From Stictocephala bisonia (lineage: Eukaryota > Arthropoda > Insecta > Hemiptera > Membracidae), in contig JAQJVL010000523.1 in NCBI GenBank assembly GCA_035578905.1, forward strand, positions 434,001 to 498,000: 64,000 nt of DNA, in the 5' to 3' direction. The translations under genes were made by a program, and so were the position numbers. Of the stretch, positions 11,730 through 24,420 are shown in pieces. The stretch's first letter is position 1. Every line of letters begins with the position of its first letter. Below the pieces are notes generated by a model. It was not told the origin of the DNA and ran no database searches. It saw nothing but the letters and a program-made list of their open reading frames with translations.

Positions 11730-13037
11730 CTAAACCAACAGTAAATTCAATATATTTAACAGTTCTTCATTTCAATACTAAATCTGCATTGCAAGGCTGA
11801 TACAGTCATAGTTGCCATTTTCAAATGACTGAAATGTAAATTTTGACTGTCAATCTAATCGTGCCGTGAGTGAGTTGAGACGGCAGGCTGTAACCCTTGA
11901 TATAGGTTAGTTACAACTGTTAGTCTTCATGTAAACGGCAGTACTTACAGTTCGGCAGAAACCTATTGATTCACATGCATATAGTAATGTGGTCCGTAAT
12001 TATATAGGCACTGTCTTATTACTAAGGCTATTAATAAAATGAATGAGCAGTTTAACATAAGACATGGTATAGGTTATCATGCTTCTAAGCAGACCGGAAG
12101 CTACAAAAGATGATGATTGGCATCTAAAGAAAAAATAAATAAATAATAATAAAAGTGACAGCATTTAATATGCATAACTTAGGTATCATTGATGTATGAA
12201 GCCCCATCATCCTTGCATGCACCACTTAGCCTTGCACTATGGCGTATATGAAATTAATATTATCCAGTTTGCTTCACCGCCACAATGATCTGGATAGTCA
12301 CCCAGTCCACTGTATTTGCATAACGATTGGTAGATTTTTAAAAACATTTTAAACTACTGATACAGGCCCAAAGTATCTAAACTTGACTGTAGATAAAAGT
12401 TCTTTGCTTCAAGGAGAATAGGTACATTAGTCAATGGAAACATTTTGATCAACAGTGAAGAGAAAACCTCCAAGTTCCAAAGACCCTAGATGCTCCAAGT
12501 TATGAGCAGAGGATTTTAATCTTATTATAAAATAAGTTTGTATGAACAACTATGTTACAAATTTTGATAAATTAAAATATTAATTTCCATTACTCATTTC
12601 TCATGTATTTATAAGTCATTATTATTATTTTCTTAGGTAGACTACCATTTTTTTCCTTGTGGTAGACAAATAAATCATCATCATTGTCTGGCAGAATTAA
12701 AATGTTCCGAGTCCATTCCTGTCAGTTTGTAACCCATTACAGAACTGTAGGCACACTGACATATATTTCCTGCCAGAACAAAGCTTTTTGTTGCATTTGT
12801 GAAAGATATGATTTTATTAGGCAAATACAACTTGTTATAATTTTTGATCATCAATTTTGAAAGATAGAAAATTCTCATTTAAACACACAGTTAAATTTTT
12901 CGTTCGATCTGGAAGTCAGCAATAGTAACTCCAATTCTAAATAAATGGTAACAGGTAAATGGCACAAACTTTCTCCCTTTCCGTTTGTTATGTCAGATTG
13001 TTTGAAAACTGAATATTAAAGTATGTAAAAACACAAC

Positions 13038-13068
<31 letters not shown>

Positions 13069-13124
13069 TCAATTATCAATTAATTACATTCCTAAGAAAT
13101 GTGCAAAGAAAACACTTATTTTAT
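11730..13124 (-). other. TTC5 intron 3, left part
   Basis: No coding exon or intact element was recognised. A possible LINE-type tail (AATAAATCATCATCATT) sits at about 12670-12687 and an (AT)n run at about 13047-13069. The ORF at 12681-12878 (minus) is unrecognised. Confidence 0.5.
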
Positions 13125-13136
13125 TTAACCCTTTGG

Positions 13137-13250
13137 ATCCCAGGCGACGATGACATCGTCGCCAGAAGTGTGTACTAAGAATCCCAGGCGACGATGACAT
13201 CGTCGCCGAAAAACTGTCGAAAAATCCCAGGCGACGATCTCATCGTCGCC
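13137..13250 (+). repeat. Three 27-bp palindromic subterminal repeats of the piggyBac left end
   Basis: ATCCCAGG followed by a GGCGACGAT...ATCGTCGCC palindrome occurs at 13137-13163, 13181-13207 and 13224-13250, spaced 44 and 43 bp. The first two palindromes have 10-bp arms around one A; the third has 9-bp arms around CTC. The right end has three CCTGGGAT or TCTGGGAT boxes at 16049, 16083 and 16117, spaced 34 bp. They are likely transposase-binding sites (inference). Confidence 0.85.
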
Positions 13251-13611
13251 ACGTGTTAATTTAAATATTAAATTTCCGCGGGTTTATTTCCCGCGGATTT
13301 CGACTAGTATTGGTATTAGAGTATACATCGAAGTCAAATATACTAATTTCACAAAAAAATTACGAACCGTATGTGTCTTGTTTTTATTCTCCACTGAGCA
13401 AACACGAGGCGCTCAGCTGACTTTTGGCGCGCGATTGTTGCGGTCACTGTTTACTACTCAATCGCTACTGTATGATTATGTTACGCCGTTTACTTTGTGT
13501 TTAGTGTAATAGATAGTTTGTTTGTGTTATTATGCGTTGTTTTTCTAATTTTTAGTGTAAATAGATAAGTTTATAGTTTTATTTCACTTAGTAAGCTAGT
13601 GTTTTGTCGAA

Positions 13612-14118
13612 ATGAATCGTGAAAACATCGCCGATATACAAAGTGAAGTTGATAGGCAGCTAAATTACGATCTATCTGATGAGGAACTATTTTCTGATTC
13701 ATCAGCTATATTTGACGACGACACTGATGAGGACCCCACGTATTATCCTGATGACAGTGGACGTAGTAGTGCTCCGGTTTTTACAAATCAGGACTTGATG
13801 ACTGGGCAGCCTTCCACTTCTAGCACAGGTAACGCTAGGCCTACACCGTCGACCTCTTCTAATAAAAACCCAAAACGCCCTCGTTTGCAGGATAGGCTTG
13901 TTAGACAGGTTATAAGCGATAGTTCCTCTTCCGATGATGACGAAATAGACAATGAGATATGGGAAGGCATAAATAACGTAGATGCTGATGCTAATAATTA
14001 CACCCATTCATTTGATTTCGATGAACTGCCTGGTCCTAAGCACTGCCCACGTAATTTAGTAAAGCCCATTGATTTTATTAACCTTTTTTTACTGAGACAT
14101 TGCTTTCTATGTTTGTAA
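13612..14118 (+). pseudogene. piggyBac transposase, N-terminal part (frameshifted)
   Basis: This frame of 168 residues starts MNRENIADIQSEVDRQLNYD and is acidic and Ser/Asp-rich, as in the N-termini of piggyBac transposases. It ends just after KPIDFINLF. The run of seven T at about 14083-14089 puts the ribosome out of frame. The next frame (14100-15515) continues the same protein, so one base is missing here relative to an open gene. The cause could be mutation or an assembly error in the homopolymer. Confidence 0.85.
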
Positions 14119-15515
14119 CAGAAACTAACCGCTACGCAAATCAGAAAATTTTTATCAATAATGACACTTCCTCGCCAAACAGTTTGTATCGCAATTGGAT
14201 TCCAGTTTCTCTTGTTGAAGTAAAAGCTTTCATAGCAGTGATAATAAACATGGGGCTGATTCGAAAACCATCAATCAGTTCGTATTGGTCCACAAATAAC
14301 AGCCAATCAACACCCTGGTTTAGTCAAATGTTTACTAGAAACAGATTCCAAAGCTTACTAAGTTTTTTTCACATAGTCAACAACGAATCACTCCCAAAGC
14401 CTGGTGAACAAAATTACGATCCAGCTCAAAAATTTCAGCCATTGATAGACCATTGTAACAACATTTTCAAACACTTTTATACAGGCCATAAACAACTTTC
14501 AATCGATGAGTCACTAATTGGCACTAAGAGTCAAACGAAACTGATGCAATACATGCCCAACAAACATCATCACCGTTGGGGTATAAAACTTTGGGTTTTA
14601 TGTGACTCAGTATCAAATTATTGTCTTAGCCTGATGTGCTACAAGGGAAAAGCTGGCAGGACGGATCAAACGGAGGTCACCACTCAAGGTTTAGGTTACA
14701 CAGTTGTAAAGGGTCTTTTATCAGCTTGCAACTACTTGCAAAAAGGTTATCACGTTTTTAGTGATAACTTTTTTACCAGTGTAAATTTACTAAAATACTT
14801 GTATAGAAATAACACTTTTTTCACTGGAACTGTCAGAAAAAGCAGAAAATATCTCCCACCTGAAATTAAAAATCAGCTTCAAGTCGGCGAAAAAAAGTAT
14901 TGGAAAAATGGTTGTGTTGTTGCTCTTGCATACAGGGAGAAGAAAGCCCAAACAAAACCTGTACTACTACTGACATCAAAACCTGATACGACAGACGTGG
15001 AACAAACTAAAAGGAGACATAGTAGGGAAAATTTGGAGACCAAACCAGCCACTATTATGGAATACAACAAGTACATGGGTGGTATCGATAGCAACGATAT
15101 GATGTTGTATTCATATTTAGATGAGCGGAGGACTGTCAAGTATTGGAGGAAGGTAGTGTTTAATCTTTTTGCCAGAATGGTTTTAAATTCTTATATTATT
15201 TATAAGGAGATGCAAATTAGAAATGGAAGAAAACCGCTATCTAGATATTTGTATTGTGTCTCTTTCATTGATGCCATTTCAGAAGAATGGCTGGCATATA
15301 AACAACAAGACTTTGGCTGTGGTGACAATGGAAATGGTAGGCGATTTGGTTTGGAAAGATTTGATGGAAAAAAAGAAAAAACCTGCTGGGTATGTTCTAA
15401 AAAGGGAACTGATTACAAACAAGGAGGGCGGAAAAGATCGCGCACTGGTTGTGTACGGTGCAAGGAAGGCTGCCATCTGGAATGTTACTCCAAGCACGTT
15501 TGTAAGGCAATCTGA
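14100..15515 (+). pseudogene. piggyBac transposase, catalytic and cysteine-rich parts
   Basis: This 471-residue frame holds the DDE_Tnp_1_7-type catalytic domain. The three catalytic Asp candidates are D136 in LSIDESLIGTK, D222 in HVFSDNFFTSVNLL and D330 in GGIDSNDMMLYSY (with D333 nearby). A C-terminal cysteine-rich zinc-binding domain spans about residues 417-468 (CWVCSKKG, CVRCKEGCHLECYSKHVC). All key residues are present, so apart from the upstream frameshift the enzyme looks intact. The first M of this frame lies inside the joined protein and is not the native start. An AATAAA lies at about 15784, inside the element. Confidence 0.93.
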
Positions 15516-16136
15516 CTCAAAGACTAAAACATGTAAATAGACTGTGTATATAGTGTAATTGTATATATATATATATATATATTTATTGTGCTTAAAAACA
15601 GACATTTTGTTTCGTGGAAGTCCAATTGAATACAGGACCAGGTAAGTCTTCATTATTTTACTAATATGGCATTACGTTAATTTTTTATAGCTTGTACTTA
15701 TTACAGTAAAACTTTTTTTTCAGCTTGTATGATACATATCAGTATCAAATTTTGTTACAGTATACAAAAATATATTTGAAACAAAATAAAAATACTGCCC
15801 ATGTATAATTTTTTTTTTCCTTCTGCCCATAAAATGATGATAACCTTTAAAAAGTTTTTGAAAAAAATTATTTTTTTTTAAATTTACATACATATACAAA
15901 AAAAACGTCAACATGTAATGGCTTTTGTACATTGTTTTGGCTAGATAATATTGTAAAAAACATTTTAGTATAAAAAACTTCAATATAGCATGTGTAATAC
16001 AGGATTTATGAATATTTTCCCAAATGCTTGCATTTTTGTCATTTTTGGCCTGGGATTCTTCGCACAGTTTTTGAAAAACTGGTCTGGGATTTTTTGCACA
16101 AAAAATATTTTTTGGTCCTGGGATCCAAAGGGTTAA

Positions 16137-16969
16137 ATTAAAGTATAGACAAAAATAATCTTCAAAAAACAGCTGTTAAAATTAATCACATAGCCAATTT
16201 TAGTAAACAACCTCCAACAACTTAAGTTGTGGCTTTCGGCCTTCGGCCCCCAGCCCAACTTAGTGGGGTGGTAAGTAAAATATTTTTAATTGTAATTTGC
16301 ATCTTTACAGAAAATTTAGTCAAAATCATTAGAATAAAGCTTGAAAAAATATATTTTAAAAAGTTTTTGCCCGTGAAAAATATGTTATAACTAAAAAACT
16401 AGTAAAGTTAGAGACATGTAGTTTTTACTAAAATATTTAAAACTATAATTCACATCTTTCCTGAAAATTTAAACAAAATCGTTAGAGCCATTATGAGAAA
16501 ATTTCATTTTTGCATGTTTTTGTCCATAAATATAAAACAACTAAAATATGAAAAAAAAGAAAAATAGCCTGGAGATATTGGTTTAAAATTTACACCTACA
16601 TACTACATTTCATAAGAATTGATCCATCCGTTTGGTCTCCAGCGAACTACACATACACACAGACAGATACACATACAGACACCAAAAATTTTTTTGATAA
16701 AAAACCACATTTTTGGGTTCAGGGGACTCTCAAATGGATTTTTAGACCTACTTGTTAAAAACTTTTTTTGGGCGATCACAATACTTTCTTTATGCTAACG
16801 CAGTAAATGGGAGAAAGTAATAAGAGATCCTGAAATCTGTCTGATTTTTTACTGATAGTTGTACCCAAGATATCTGAGGAGGTTTTTTTATGAGTTACAT
16901 ACATTTTAATTAGTATTGAGTAACATTTAGAAGTACTCTATGAAAATGGACTGCAATAAAAACACCTAC
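16137..16969. repeat. Interspersed repeat copy 1 (about 16218-16832) in TTC5 intron 3
   Basis: The stretch 16397-16832 aligns by eye with 30858-31282: CTGGAGATATTGG, CCGTTTGGTCTCCAGCGAAC, ACACACAGACAGA, GGGTTCAGGGGACT, GATCACAATACTTTCT and a closing GGGAGAAAGTAA. The end contains the inverted pair TACTTTCT and AGAAAGTA. No coding capacity is seen. The family is not named. Confidence 0.6.
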
Positions 16970-17190
16970 TTTATTTAATGCTCCTTGAAAACAATTTCTT
17001 GCTTCCTTGACATTATCTCTTTTCCAGTACGTCTCTCCCAGCTGGTTCCAAGCATCTACTAAATTAGGATCCAACTTTACAGCCTTTGTAAGAGCTGTCT
17101 CAGCTTCCTGACTGTGCGAGGAGACAACATCATGGGCACGACCCAACAGATAAAAATGCTTGGCTCGACTCTCTACTGGTATACCTGCTC
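16970..17190 (-). CDS. TTC5: TTC5 coding exon 3
   Basis: This is a 221-nt exon. Minus-strand acceptor GTTATAG precedes GAGCAGG and donor GTAGGT follows AATAAA. It enters in phase 1 (two bases complete the AGA codon begun by exon 2) and leaves in phase 0. The peptide includes GIPVESRAKHFYLLGRAHDV and NLVDAWNQLGETYWKRDNVK, the signature TPR of TTC5 (compare VEAWNQLGEVYWK in vertebrate STRAP). The apparent ATG just upstream lies in the intron and is not the start. Confidence 0.92.
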
Positions 17191-18471
17191 CTATAACAGC
17201 CATTTCATAGTTTTAAGTTTAGCACTTGAAGTGATACCAATCTATTAAATTATATGACAAATTTTATTTTCAAACACAATTATGGTTTACAAACTAGAAT
17301 GTATTGTTAGACTGGAATGTGGAAAACATTCTTGACAGTAAAAAAGTTTGCCCAGAAGTAATATCACTGCAGAATTTTAAAAACAATAGCTTTAGTAGTC
17401 ATCTTTTCACCCAAAGCAAAGTTAAAAATTTACCGTTTCACCCTTAGTACATTAACAAATTGGAATATTTATATGGCCATCCCACCCTTTCAACAGACAC
17501 AATAAATATTTTAAGGCCATTCAAATTGTGAACTCTCAATTTAAGGTTTTTGATCACATGAAACGGAGTTTCAAATACCCTGTCTCCCAACGAGCACATT
17601 CATGTTTTTATAGTTAAATCTAAATCAGGAAAAATTTACTTGAAAAGAAATCACTGTCTTTAAAACAATTTTTAATTGACGGTGATTTCGATCTTATTCC
17701 ATATACAAAAAATACATTGTAACATCAATGCAAAAAGCTATTGCAAGTAGTTACTCTTTTCTTGAGGACAGAATCTACTGACAGATCAGATTGAGTCAGT
17801 AACAGTCTGAGGAAGATGTCAGTCCCCTTAATCTACCACTGATTCACATTTAATATGGCTAGATTTGTCTGACAAAGGTAAGTAGGAAAATTACATTTTG
17901 AATCTTTTCAAACTTCAGTTGTAATCAGTGAGAAAATTAATTTATGAAGACCTGAAAGAAAAAGAAAAAATAATTCCTAGGCACCGTTATTGACATGTCG
18001 AAGAAGTGTGATGGAAGATATTTTTCTCTGAGTTAAGACATTTATTACAATTCCTCATCATATTGTCAGTAAGTGTTGCAAATGAGGACACTGCATTTTA
18101 ATCAAAAGAGTGATAAAGAATCAATAATCTACTGTTTGGTCACAAAACCAGTACTCGTATACGGTTAGGTATATAAAAAATTGTATATGTTTAGAAAGTC
18201 TTTAATTTATATTTACTATCTGAAACCACCATCAAATGTTAAGTATACCATTAGGAGAAATTGAGTTGGCCACCAAAATTATTTAACATCTAAAGTGCCA
18301 TAGAGCACTTTTCATATCTGTGGCATAAGAAAAGTGCAAAATTTTGTTGTTTGAAACCATTTTAAATTGTTTAATATTATATTTATGTTCAATCTTACAA
18401 ACATGATTATTGGCCACAGATATAGAGCTAAAACTGTTGAGAAGTCTAATAATTATAAGTAATACACTTAC
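17191..18471 (-). other. TTC5 intron 2
   Basis: About 1.3 kb of AT-rich sequence with donor GTAAGT (at 18471) and acceptor TTATAG. No repeat, RNA gene or element is recognised. Confidence 0.7.
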
Positions 18472-18604
18472 TTTCAAATTCTTTGAAAATTTTAAGGGTT
18501 TCATCCAATTTATCTTGAAGACGGTCATTTTTAATAGCAGCTTCTTTAATGCTATGGTGTTCAAAATAATGATCTCTGAATTCATAGAGTTTTTTAACTG
18601 CTTC
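18472..18604 (-). CDS. TTC5: TTC5 coding exon 2
   Basis: This is a 133-nt exon that is not seen as a long open frame because its correct frame is closed on both sides. Minus-strand acceptor GTTTTAG precedes GAAGCAG and donor GTAAGTG follows TTTGAAA. It encodes EAVKKLYEFRDHYFEHHSIK and then a coiled segment ending LKIFKEFE plus one base (phase 1). The YxFRDxYFExHS core is the N-terminal hallmark of TTC5. A different-frame ORF over this area (18283-18615) is a shadow. Confidence 0.88.
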
Positions 18605-21093
18605 CTAAAACACAAATAATATAGTTACTATTCATGTTCTTCTTTAGAATAAATATTTGAGAAAAGAAATATTGAAATATTGAGAAAAGAAATTCGTGTA
18701 TCACTTGAAAATTAAACCATTTTACTGTCATTTTCATGAATATCTAACAAGTATCCTCAATTTCACCATAGAGTAAATATCAATTTAAAACTTATTTGAA
18801 ACTTTACTAATTACATCCCTCCTGTCTTAGATTATAGCTTTTTATTAAAAATATTGTTTGTCTTTATAGCTAATAAACTGAAATTTAAAAAAGTCTTGAC
18901 ATTCTTTCAAACAAACTTGAAAAAAAAGCAGTACAAATCTTTTAACCATTCAGTTACGTATTCTTGCATCTTGTTAAGACTGTAGTACATCCAGAGAATG
19001 AATGCAATAGATGGTCATTTATTGTGTTCTATATCTGAGACTCCATGGCACAATCATATGTCTAGTCACCCATCATAAACTGTTTCAACTTACTAACTCT
19101 GACTCTTCCACCAGTTTATGAGGTGAGATCTATAAATGCTACTACATTTCTCTTTTCAAACCCACTAACAATGAATACTGTTTGTGGAAGAACCTGGCCA
19201 CAACAGTTAACACGAGGTCTGAAACCATGTTGGTCCACAAAGATGCTGACATTAGATATGGATGATATTCTATTACAGATAGGTCATATCAGTGTCTTAT
19301 AATACACAATCAACAGAGCTATAAACCAATAACTATCTACTTACTACACTTCTATATTTGGCTTCAAAACCACATTGATGTTAGATAGTTAAAGGTCAAA
19401 GTAAAAGAAATTATCAACAATATTAGAAATTTACCATAGCCAATATTTTATTAAATACTTTAAAATTCTAATTTGTCACTCTGTTTGTAGCATGTTTAAT
19501 GTAATCTGGGAAGACACCATCCATTCAGCATTCTTCTCAGTTGGCAGAGCATGTTTAACAACTATCTCGAAACACCTTACTACTGACAATGGTGCTTTCT
19601 TAAATCCTCAATATTTCATTAAAGCTGTAGAGTCTATAAACTTGACAGGTGATTGACGAGCTCAATTTGACAAAGCAATAATACCCTTCCTTAATCCATC
19701 AGGTTTTGATGAGATAATGTGATGGTTTTTCACTGTCTACAAGGAGAAAGCTTGCTTGTGAAAAATCAAGATGTTTGACTCCTATGAATAAAGTTAGTTT
19801 TTATCCCTTTCTCCTCTCCTGCTGCATTGAGAGAAAAGAGCAGAATATTCAACAGAATATTCAAACTATTCCTGAGTCTCCGGCGTACTTAAATTCATTA
19901 TAGAGAGAGGTTGTCACTCTCTTGGTTCCAACCTGGTATATAGTATCCCCTAAGAATGCATATTTTTCCAGTAGGCATAATTAGTTTTGTGAACCAACCA
20001 TAGTTTCACTATGGATGAGATAAACCTAATGCCATTATCAAGTCTAGATGAGAAGGCTTCCCACTGTGCTGATTTAAAATTACAAAAAGTCTTTGGAAAT
20101 TACCAAGGGATTCAAATCCTCACTGACACATATGCAGGCCTGTGCTGATAATGATGGAAGACGGGAATACTTCCATTCTCTCCGATCTTGGAGGACAAAG
20201 TTAATGGGTTACACTTTACCGTGCTGGTAGGGAAATGACGGTCTATCGGTGGGAAAAGAGTCAAGTCTTTACAAAATTACTAAAATCGTCAAAATTCAAT
20301 AAATTTACAATAAAAACAACACTAAAAAATATCGAACAAATGATAAAATAATTTGTATTTTAGTTGGTAATTTACATGTATGATTTTAGATAATGAACAA
20401 ACAGCACTGTGAAAGAACATGTTTCTCCAATATTCGTAACCTGGCATTGTAAGATGGTCAAGAATTAGAATAAACCTTCTGTTTTCTGTTAAAACAACAT
20501 TCTTAAACCAGCGTGGTAAAAATTCTGCAATTCTCAATATCCAATCAATTTAACATGAAGGTAAAGTCAAATGTTGTGGAGAAATTTACAAATAATGCAT
20601 CTACCTAATTATTTATACTAAATTCATCCAAGATATAGTTCTGTGTAGGTAATACGTAGGTAAGTGTTGCAATGAAGCTTTATTGTTTATCACTATTACC
20701 TGCTTTAAGTACGATAAAATGAAACTGAGAATCATCTTACTTACACAATTTTTTGCCACTACTGACAATATAACATAAGTTAAAGAATTTATGATGCCAG
20801 AGATATTCCCAGATAAACGACTGTGAGAATTACACTTAAATGAAGATGAGAAAATGTCCTTGTACAAAGAAAATTTGTTATACATCAGGAGTAATATCAT
20901 CAGATCCGTTTAACTCACTGGTCAAACTCTTCCTAAAAAACTGTCCAACACATCTACCGAGAGAAACAGACAAACTCTTCCCAAAAAACTGAGTAACCTA
21001 ACAAAGCCACTGGCTTCTCATAACAACCCTTCTGCTTTTTTAGTCAAAGTTCTAGAAATAAAGGACAGAGGGAGATCCCAATACAACACCAAG
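18605..21093 (-). other. TTC5 intron 1, left part
   Basis: Mostly featureless AT-rich sequence. Near 19560-19650 a plus-strand frame reads LTTDNGAFLNPQYFIKAVES, vaguely like an LTR-retrotransposon integrase core. Near 19220-19290 another reads MDDILLQIGH, vaguely like an RT active site. Both are short, and stops surround them, so at best this is a very old retroelement relic. ORFs at 20322-20537 and 20613-20900 are unrecognised. Confidence 0.35.
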
Positions 21094-21117
21094 ATAATAA
21101 TAATAATAATAATGGCT
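21094..21117. repeat. (TAA)n tail of LINE-D
   Basis: An AAT/TAA trinucleotide run abuts the 3' end of the minus-strand LINE-D and is probably its terminal simple repeat. Confidence 0.75.
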
Positions 21118-21381
21118 TTATTGTACAAAAGTGTTTTATACAATTGGCGAACTTAGGACTAATAAGTCCTCTCTTACAGTTAACCCTTTTATGTTAAAAT
21201 AGTAATATAACAAAGCCTAAAACATGAAATACAGAACTAAACTAAAGAAAAATAATAATAATAACATTACAAAGAAGCAAATAATATAAACTAAATCAAC
21301 TACTAACATATTATCAACTTTACCATTCTCTCACTCATACACTCGTTCGACCCTAATCCCAGACCCCATCCCCAGCTACCA

Positions 21382-22300
21382 TCACAGACTCATCCGTTCA
21401 AAAAGAAAGGTTTTCAATGATGCTGTGAACCGAGCCCGACTGTCATATCTCTTTAAATATGGAGAAAGTTTATTCCATTCTCTGCAGGCAGTTACTGAAA
21501 ATGAATTTGTGTAGAAAGATGTTCTATGAAGAGGAATACGTAATATTGACGAGGCTGAGCGTGTCTCCTTTGCACCAATTTTTGAGTTATATTGAAAGTT
21601 TTGAGAGAGGTATTTCGGATTCCCATCATTAAGTACTAAAAACAAAATACTCAATATTTTTAATAATCTAAGGTCGGCCAATTTAAGAATGGAATTTTGA
21701 ATATAGTATTGAGAGATATGATCATCATATTTTAAATTAAAAATAAATCTAATACAATAATTTTGACAAACCTGAAGTTTATTAGCCAAAGCCACAGTCA
21801 TGTCATTGTACACAGAGTTGCAATAGATGAAATGTGGAAAGATAAGTGCTTTTACAAGACGAAGCTTTATTTTTACTGGGAGAAAGTATTGAAGTTGTTT
21901 GAGGGAATGGATAGAACCAAAAGCCTTTTTACAAACACTAAGCACTTCTTCTTCCCAAGTCATATTCTGGTTAAAAATAACACCTAAATTTTTAACTGAG
22001 GTACAGAAAGGCAGAGGGTTGCCATTGACTAGAATTTGTTTGATGTTGTTTATACTGAATTTGGTGTGAAGGCGAGAAGAACAAATAATAATGGGCTGTG
22101 TTTTATCCTCATTAAGTTTAAGGCCATGATTTTTGGTCCATTTGACTAAATTTTCAATATCTAGGTTAATACAAGTTATTGTTTCGTTTAAGGTACTAAT
22201 ACAGGAGTGAGCATAGATTTGCAAATCGTCAGCATACATGTGATGTTTCGTGAAGGATAAGACTGAGCTAATATCGTTAATATATGTATAGGGAAAATAG
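21382..22300 (-). pseudogene. LINE-D ORF2, C-terminal RT (YADD) part
   Basis: The frame carries INDISSVLSFTKHHMYADDL, with the YADD active site, then thumb and C-terminal sequence: SVKNLGVIFNQNMTWEEEVL, LIFPHFIYCNSVYNDMTVAL, CIRFIFNLKYDDHISQYY and ACREWNKLSPYLKRYDSRAR, ending FLFERMSL. The nominal start upstream of 22300 is out-of-frame read-through of the previous block. RT residues look intact, so the only visible lesion of the element is the TA-repeat frameshift. Confidence 0.88.
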
Positions 22301-24382
22301 CAGTGGACCCAAAATCGAGCCTTGAGGAACTCCAGATGAAACAGATTTGAAAATTGAAGTTCTATCGCCCACACGCACACACTGCTGACGATCAGCTAAG
22401 TAAGATCTAATCCAACATATGCTGCTATCTGAAAAGCCTAAATTCTGGAGTTTAACCAGAAGAAGGGAGTGATCCACGCAGTCAAATGCCTTAGAAAAAT
22501 CAAACAAAGTTAAGACTGTACATTTTCTAAGATCCATGGCTCTTCGAATGTCATCTGTGACACAGAGAAGAGCTGTTTCTGTACTATGGCTGGAACGAAA
22601 CCCTGATTGATATGTATTAAGAATATTATTATTATTCAGAAATGTGTTTATTTGTAAATGGACGATCTTTTCCAGGCATTTAGAAATGGTGGGCAAAATA
22701 CTAATTGGCCTGTAATGTTTGGCTTCTGATGGTACAGGTACTTTGTTTAATGGGAGAACAAGGGCATGTTTCCATAAGCTAGGAAAAGTAGTTGTGGCCA
22801 ATGACTTATTGAATATAGCAGTAATGACAGGAAGAACAGCAAAGAGTATTTTTTTTATCATCTTAATCGAAATACCATCCACTCCTGTTGCATTACTGGT
22901 AACTTTACGAAAAGCCCTTAGAGTATCAATTTCAAGGACATGTTTAAAAGAGAATCTTTCAAAAGGTAAAGGTGGATTGGGTTGGTTAGATAGTTCCTCT
23001 ATATATGATTTAACAATGTCTTGGTCGTTTGGAATGGAAGATGAAATAAAAAATTCATTTAGATCATTTAAAGGAATATTGACTGGAAGGGTGGTTTTTT
23101 GTTTCCCACAACCAAGACTTTTTATATTTCTCCACATGGAGGCTGATGAAATTCCTCGATCTGGAAATAAGTTATGTATATATCGCAGCTTAGCATTGCG
23201 AAGCTCCTGCTTAACTTTGTTACGTAAAAGTCGATACTGTAACATAAGTTCTGGGTCTCTTGATCTTTTAGCTCTACGGTATATAGCATCCCGTTTACTC
23301 ATCTGAGATCGGATTTCATTGGTAAGCCAGGGTATGGAACGTTTTTTAGATATTCTCTTTGTGGTTAAAGGGGCGTGTTTGTTGTAGAGATCCAAAAACC
23401 AATAGTTGAATTGGGACAACATTTCATCAACCGTTGGTAGTCCGGTAATAGTTTGCCAAGGGATACGTGCAAGATCTGTAAAAAACAGATGTTCGTCAAT
23501 GTTTTTGAAATCTCTATATGTAATAAAGTTTGCCTTTTGTCTCAATTGTTTGATAGGTATGACACAGAAAACTAGATCATGGCATGATATTCCTGGGATT
23601 GGAAGTTGCCCATGGCGAATGACTTCAGATGGATCACTAACGACCAATAGGTCGAGCAGAGTGTGAGAATCAGCAGTATGGTGTGTGGCGTCCATAGGAA
23701 GAATAGTCATGCTACAAGATTCAAACATTGTAGTCAAATGTCTATATTCATAATTGGGTTTAGTCATAAGAAGATTAATGTTAAAATCGCCCATAACCAA
23801 GACATGAGCGTAGTTTGGCATAAGGTGCAGGAGAGCATTTTCAAATTCAGTTAACAGTCCCGTCCTGGGCGGCCGATAACAAATTCCCAGGAGAAGCTTT
23901 TCTTTACTAATAGAGGTTATTTCAACAAAAAGATATTCAGGTTTGGCAGAGTAATCAGGTGGTGAGGTAAGTAATACGTTAGCTTTTAACCCATCCCTAA
24001 CATAAAGTGCAACTCCACCTCCCGTTTTGTTCACTCTGTCATTTCGAATTAAAATATACCCTGGTATTTCAACTTCGTATGAGTCCAAACTAGGCTTAAG
24101 CCAAGTTTCTGAAACACCAATTAAGTCTAAATTTGAATGATCAAAAATTGCTCTAACCTCATCAATATGACACAGCAAGGATTGTGCATTAAAATGACAG
24201 GACTTAAGAGATTTGTGGTAGGGAGCAAGATAAGAGACGAGGAGGTCAGCGGTGTTTGGAAGATTAGACGAGCAATCGTGCTCGGCGTCACAGTCGGCAA
24301 CAAGTACAGCCACTACGAAACCATGAGTCCGTGAGCCAGCCGCGGACAAGGGCCAGAGGATGACAGGTCGACATACACACAC
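22277..24382 (-). pseudogene. LINE-D ORF2, endonuclease and N-terminal RT
   Basis: This frame of 701 residues begins MCVCRPVILWPL. The endonuclease has HFNAQSLL, IGVSETWLKP (catalytic Glu), GICYRPPR, VMGDFNINLL and SCHDLVF. A basic linker (ISKKRSIPWLTNEIRSQMSK) follows. RT blocks include HYRPISILPT, TLFDFSKAFDCVDH (first catalytic Asp) and SSGVPQGSILGPLLF. It ends at a stop just after LLFSLYIY because of extra TA bases (TATATA) at about 22285; the next frame carries the YADD block. The protein would act in target-primed reverse transcription. Start codon uncertain. Confidence 0.88.
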
Positions 24383-24420
24383 TCACACATACCGAAATTT
24401 ACAACTATAGACATTGATTT

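Larger units (their letters stand above)
13129..16132 (+). mobile_element. piggyBac-family transposon, 3004 bp, TTAA target
   Basis: Terminal inverted repeats CCCTTTGGATCCCAGG (13129-13144) and its complement (16117-16132) are perfect over 16 bp and are flanked by TTAA on both sides (13125-13128, 16133-16136), the piggyBac target duplication. Each end has a series of subterminal repeats. The element lies in TTC5 intron 3 on the strand opposite to TTC5. It encodes a complete-length but frameshifted transposase. Confidence 0.96.
21114..24420 (-). mobile_element. LINE-D, near-complete CR1/L2-like non-LTR retrotransposon
   Basis: On the minus strand the element runs from about 24420 (5' side, boundary uncertain) to a 3' UTR with hairpin AGGACT/AGTCCT (21155-21170) and a trinucleotide tail. 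It has endonuclease and reverse transcriptase in one ORF2 broken by one frameshift. No ORF1 is visible upstream. It lies in intron 1 of TTC5 in the same orientation. LINE-B is a related but older relative. Confidence 0.85.

Noticed and set aside
14879..15653. ORFs antisense to or overlapping the piggyBac transposase
   Set aside because: Shadows of the catalytic-domain frame.
18283..18615. 110-codon minus ORF over TTC5 exon 2
   Set aside because: Wrong frame; the TTC5 peptide is in another frame bounded by splice sites.
19100..19700. LTR-retrotransposon relic (MDDILL and TTDNG motifs)
   Set aside because: The matches are under 25 residues each and surrounded by stops; too weak to call.
22719..24334. 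Plus-strand ORFs of 60-195 codons
   Set aside because: Antisense of the LINE-D ORF2, no independent similarity.
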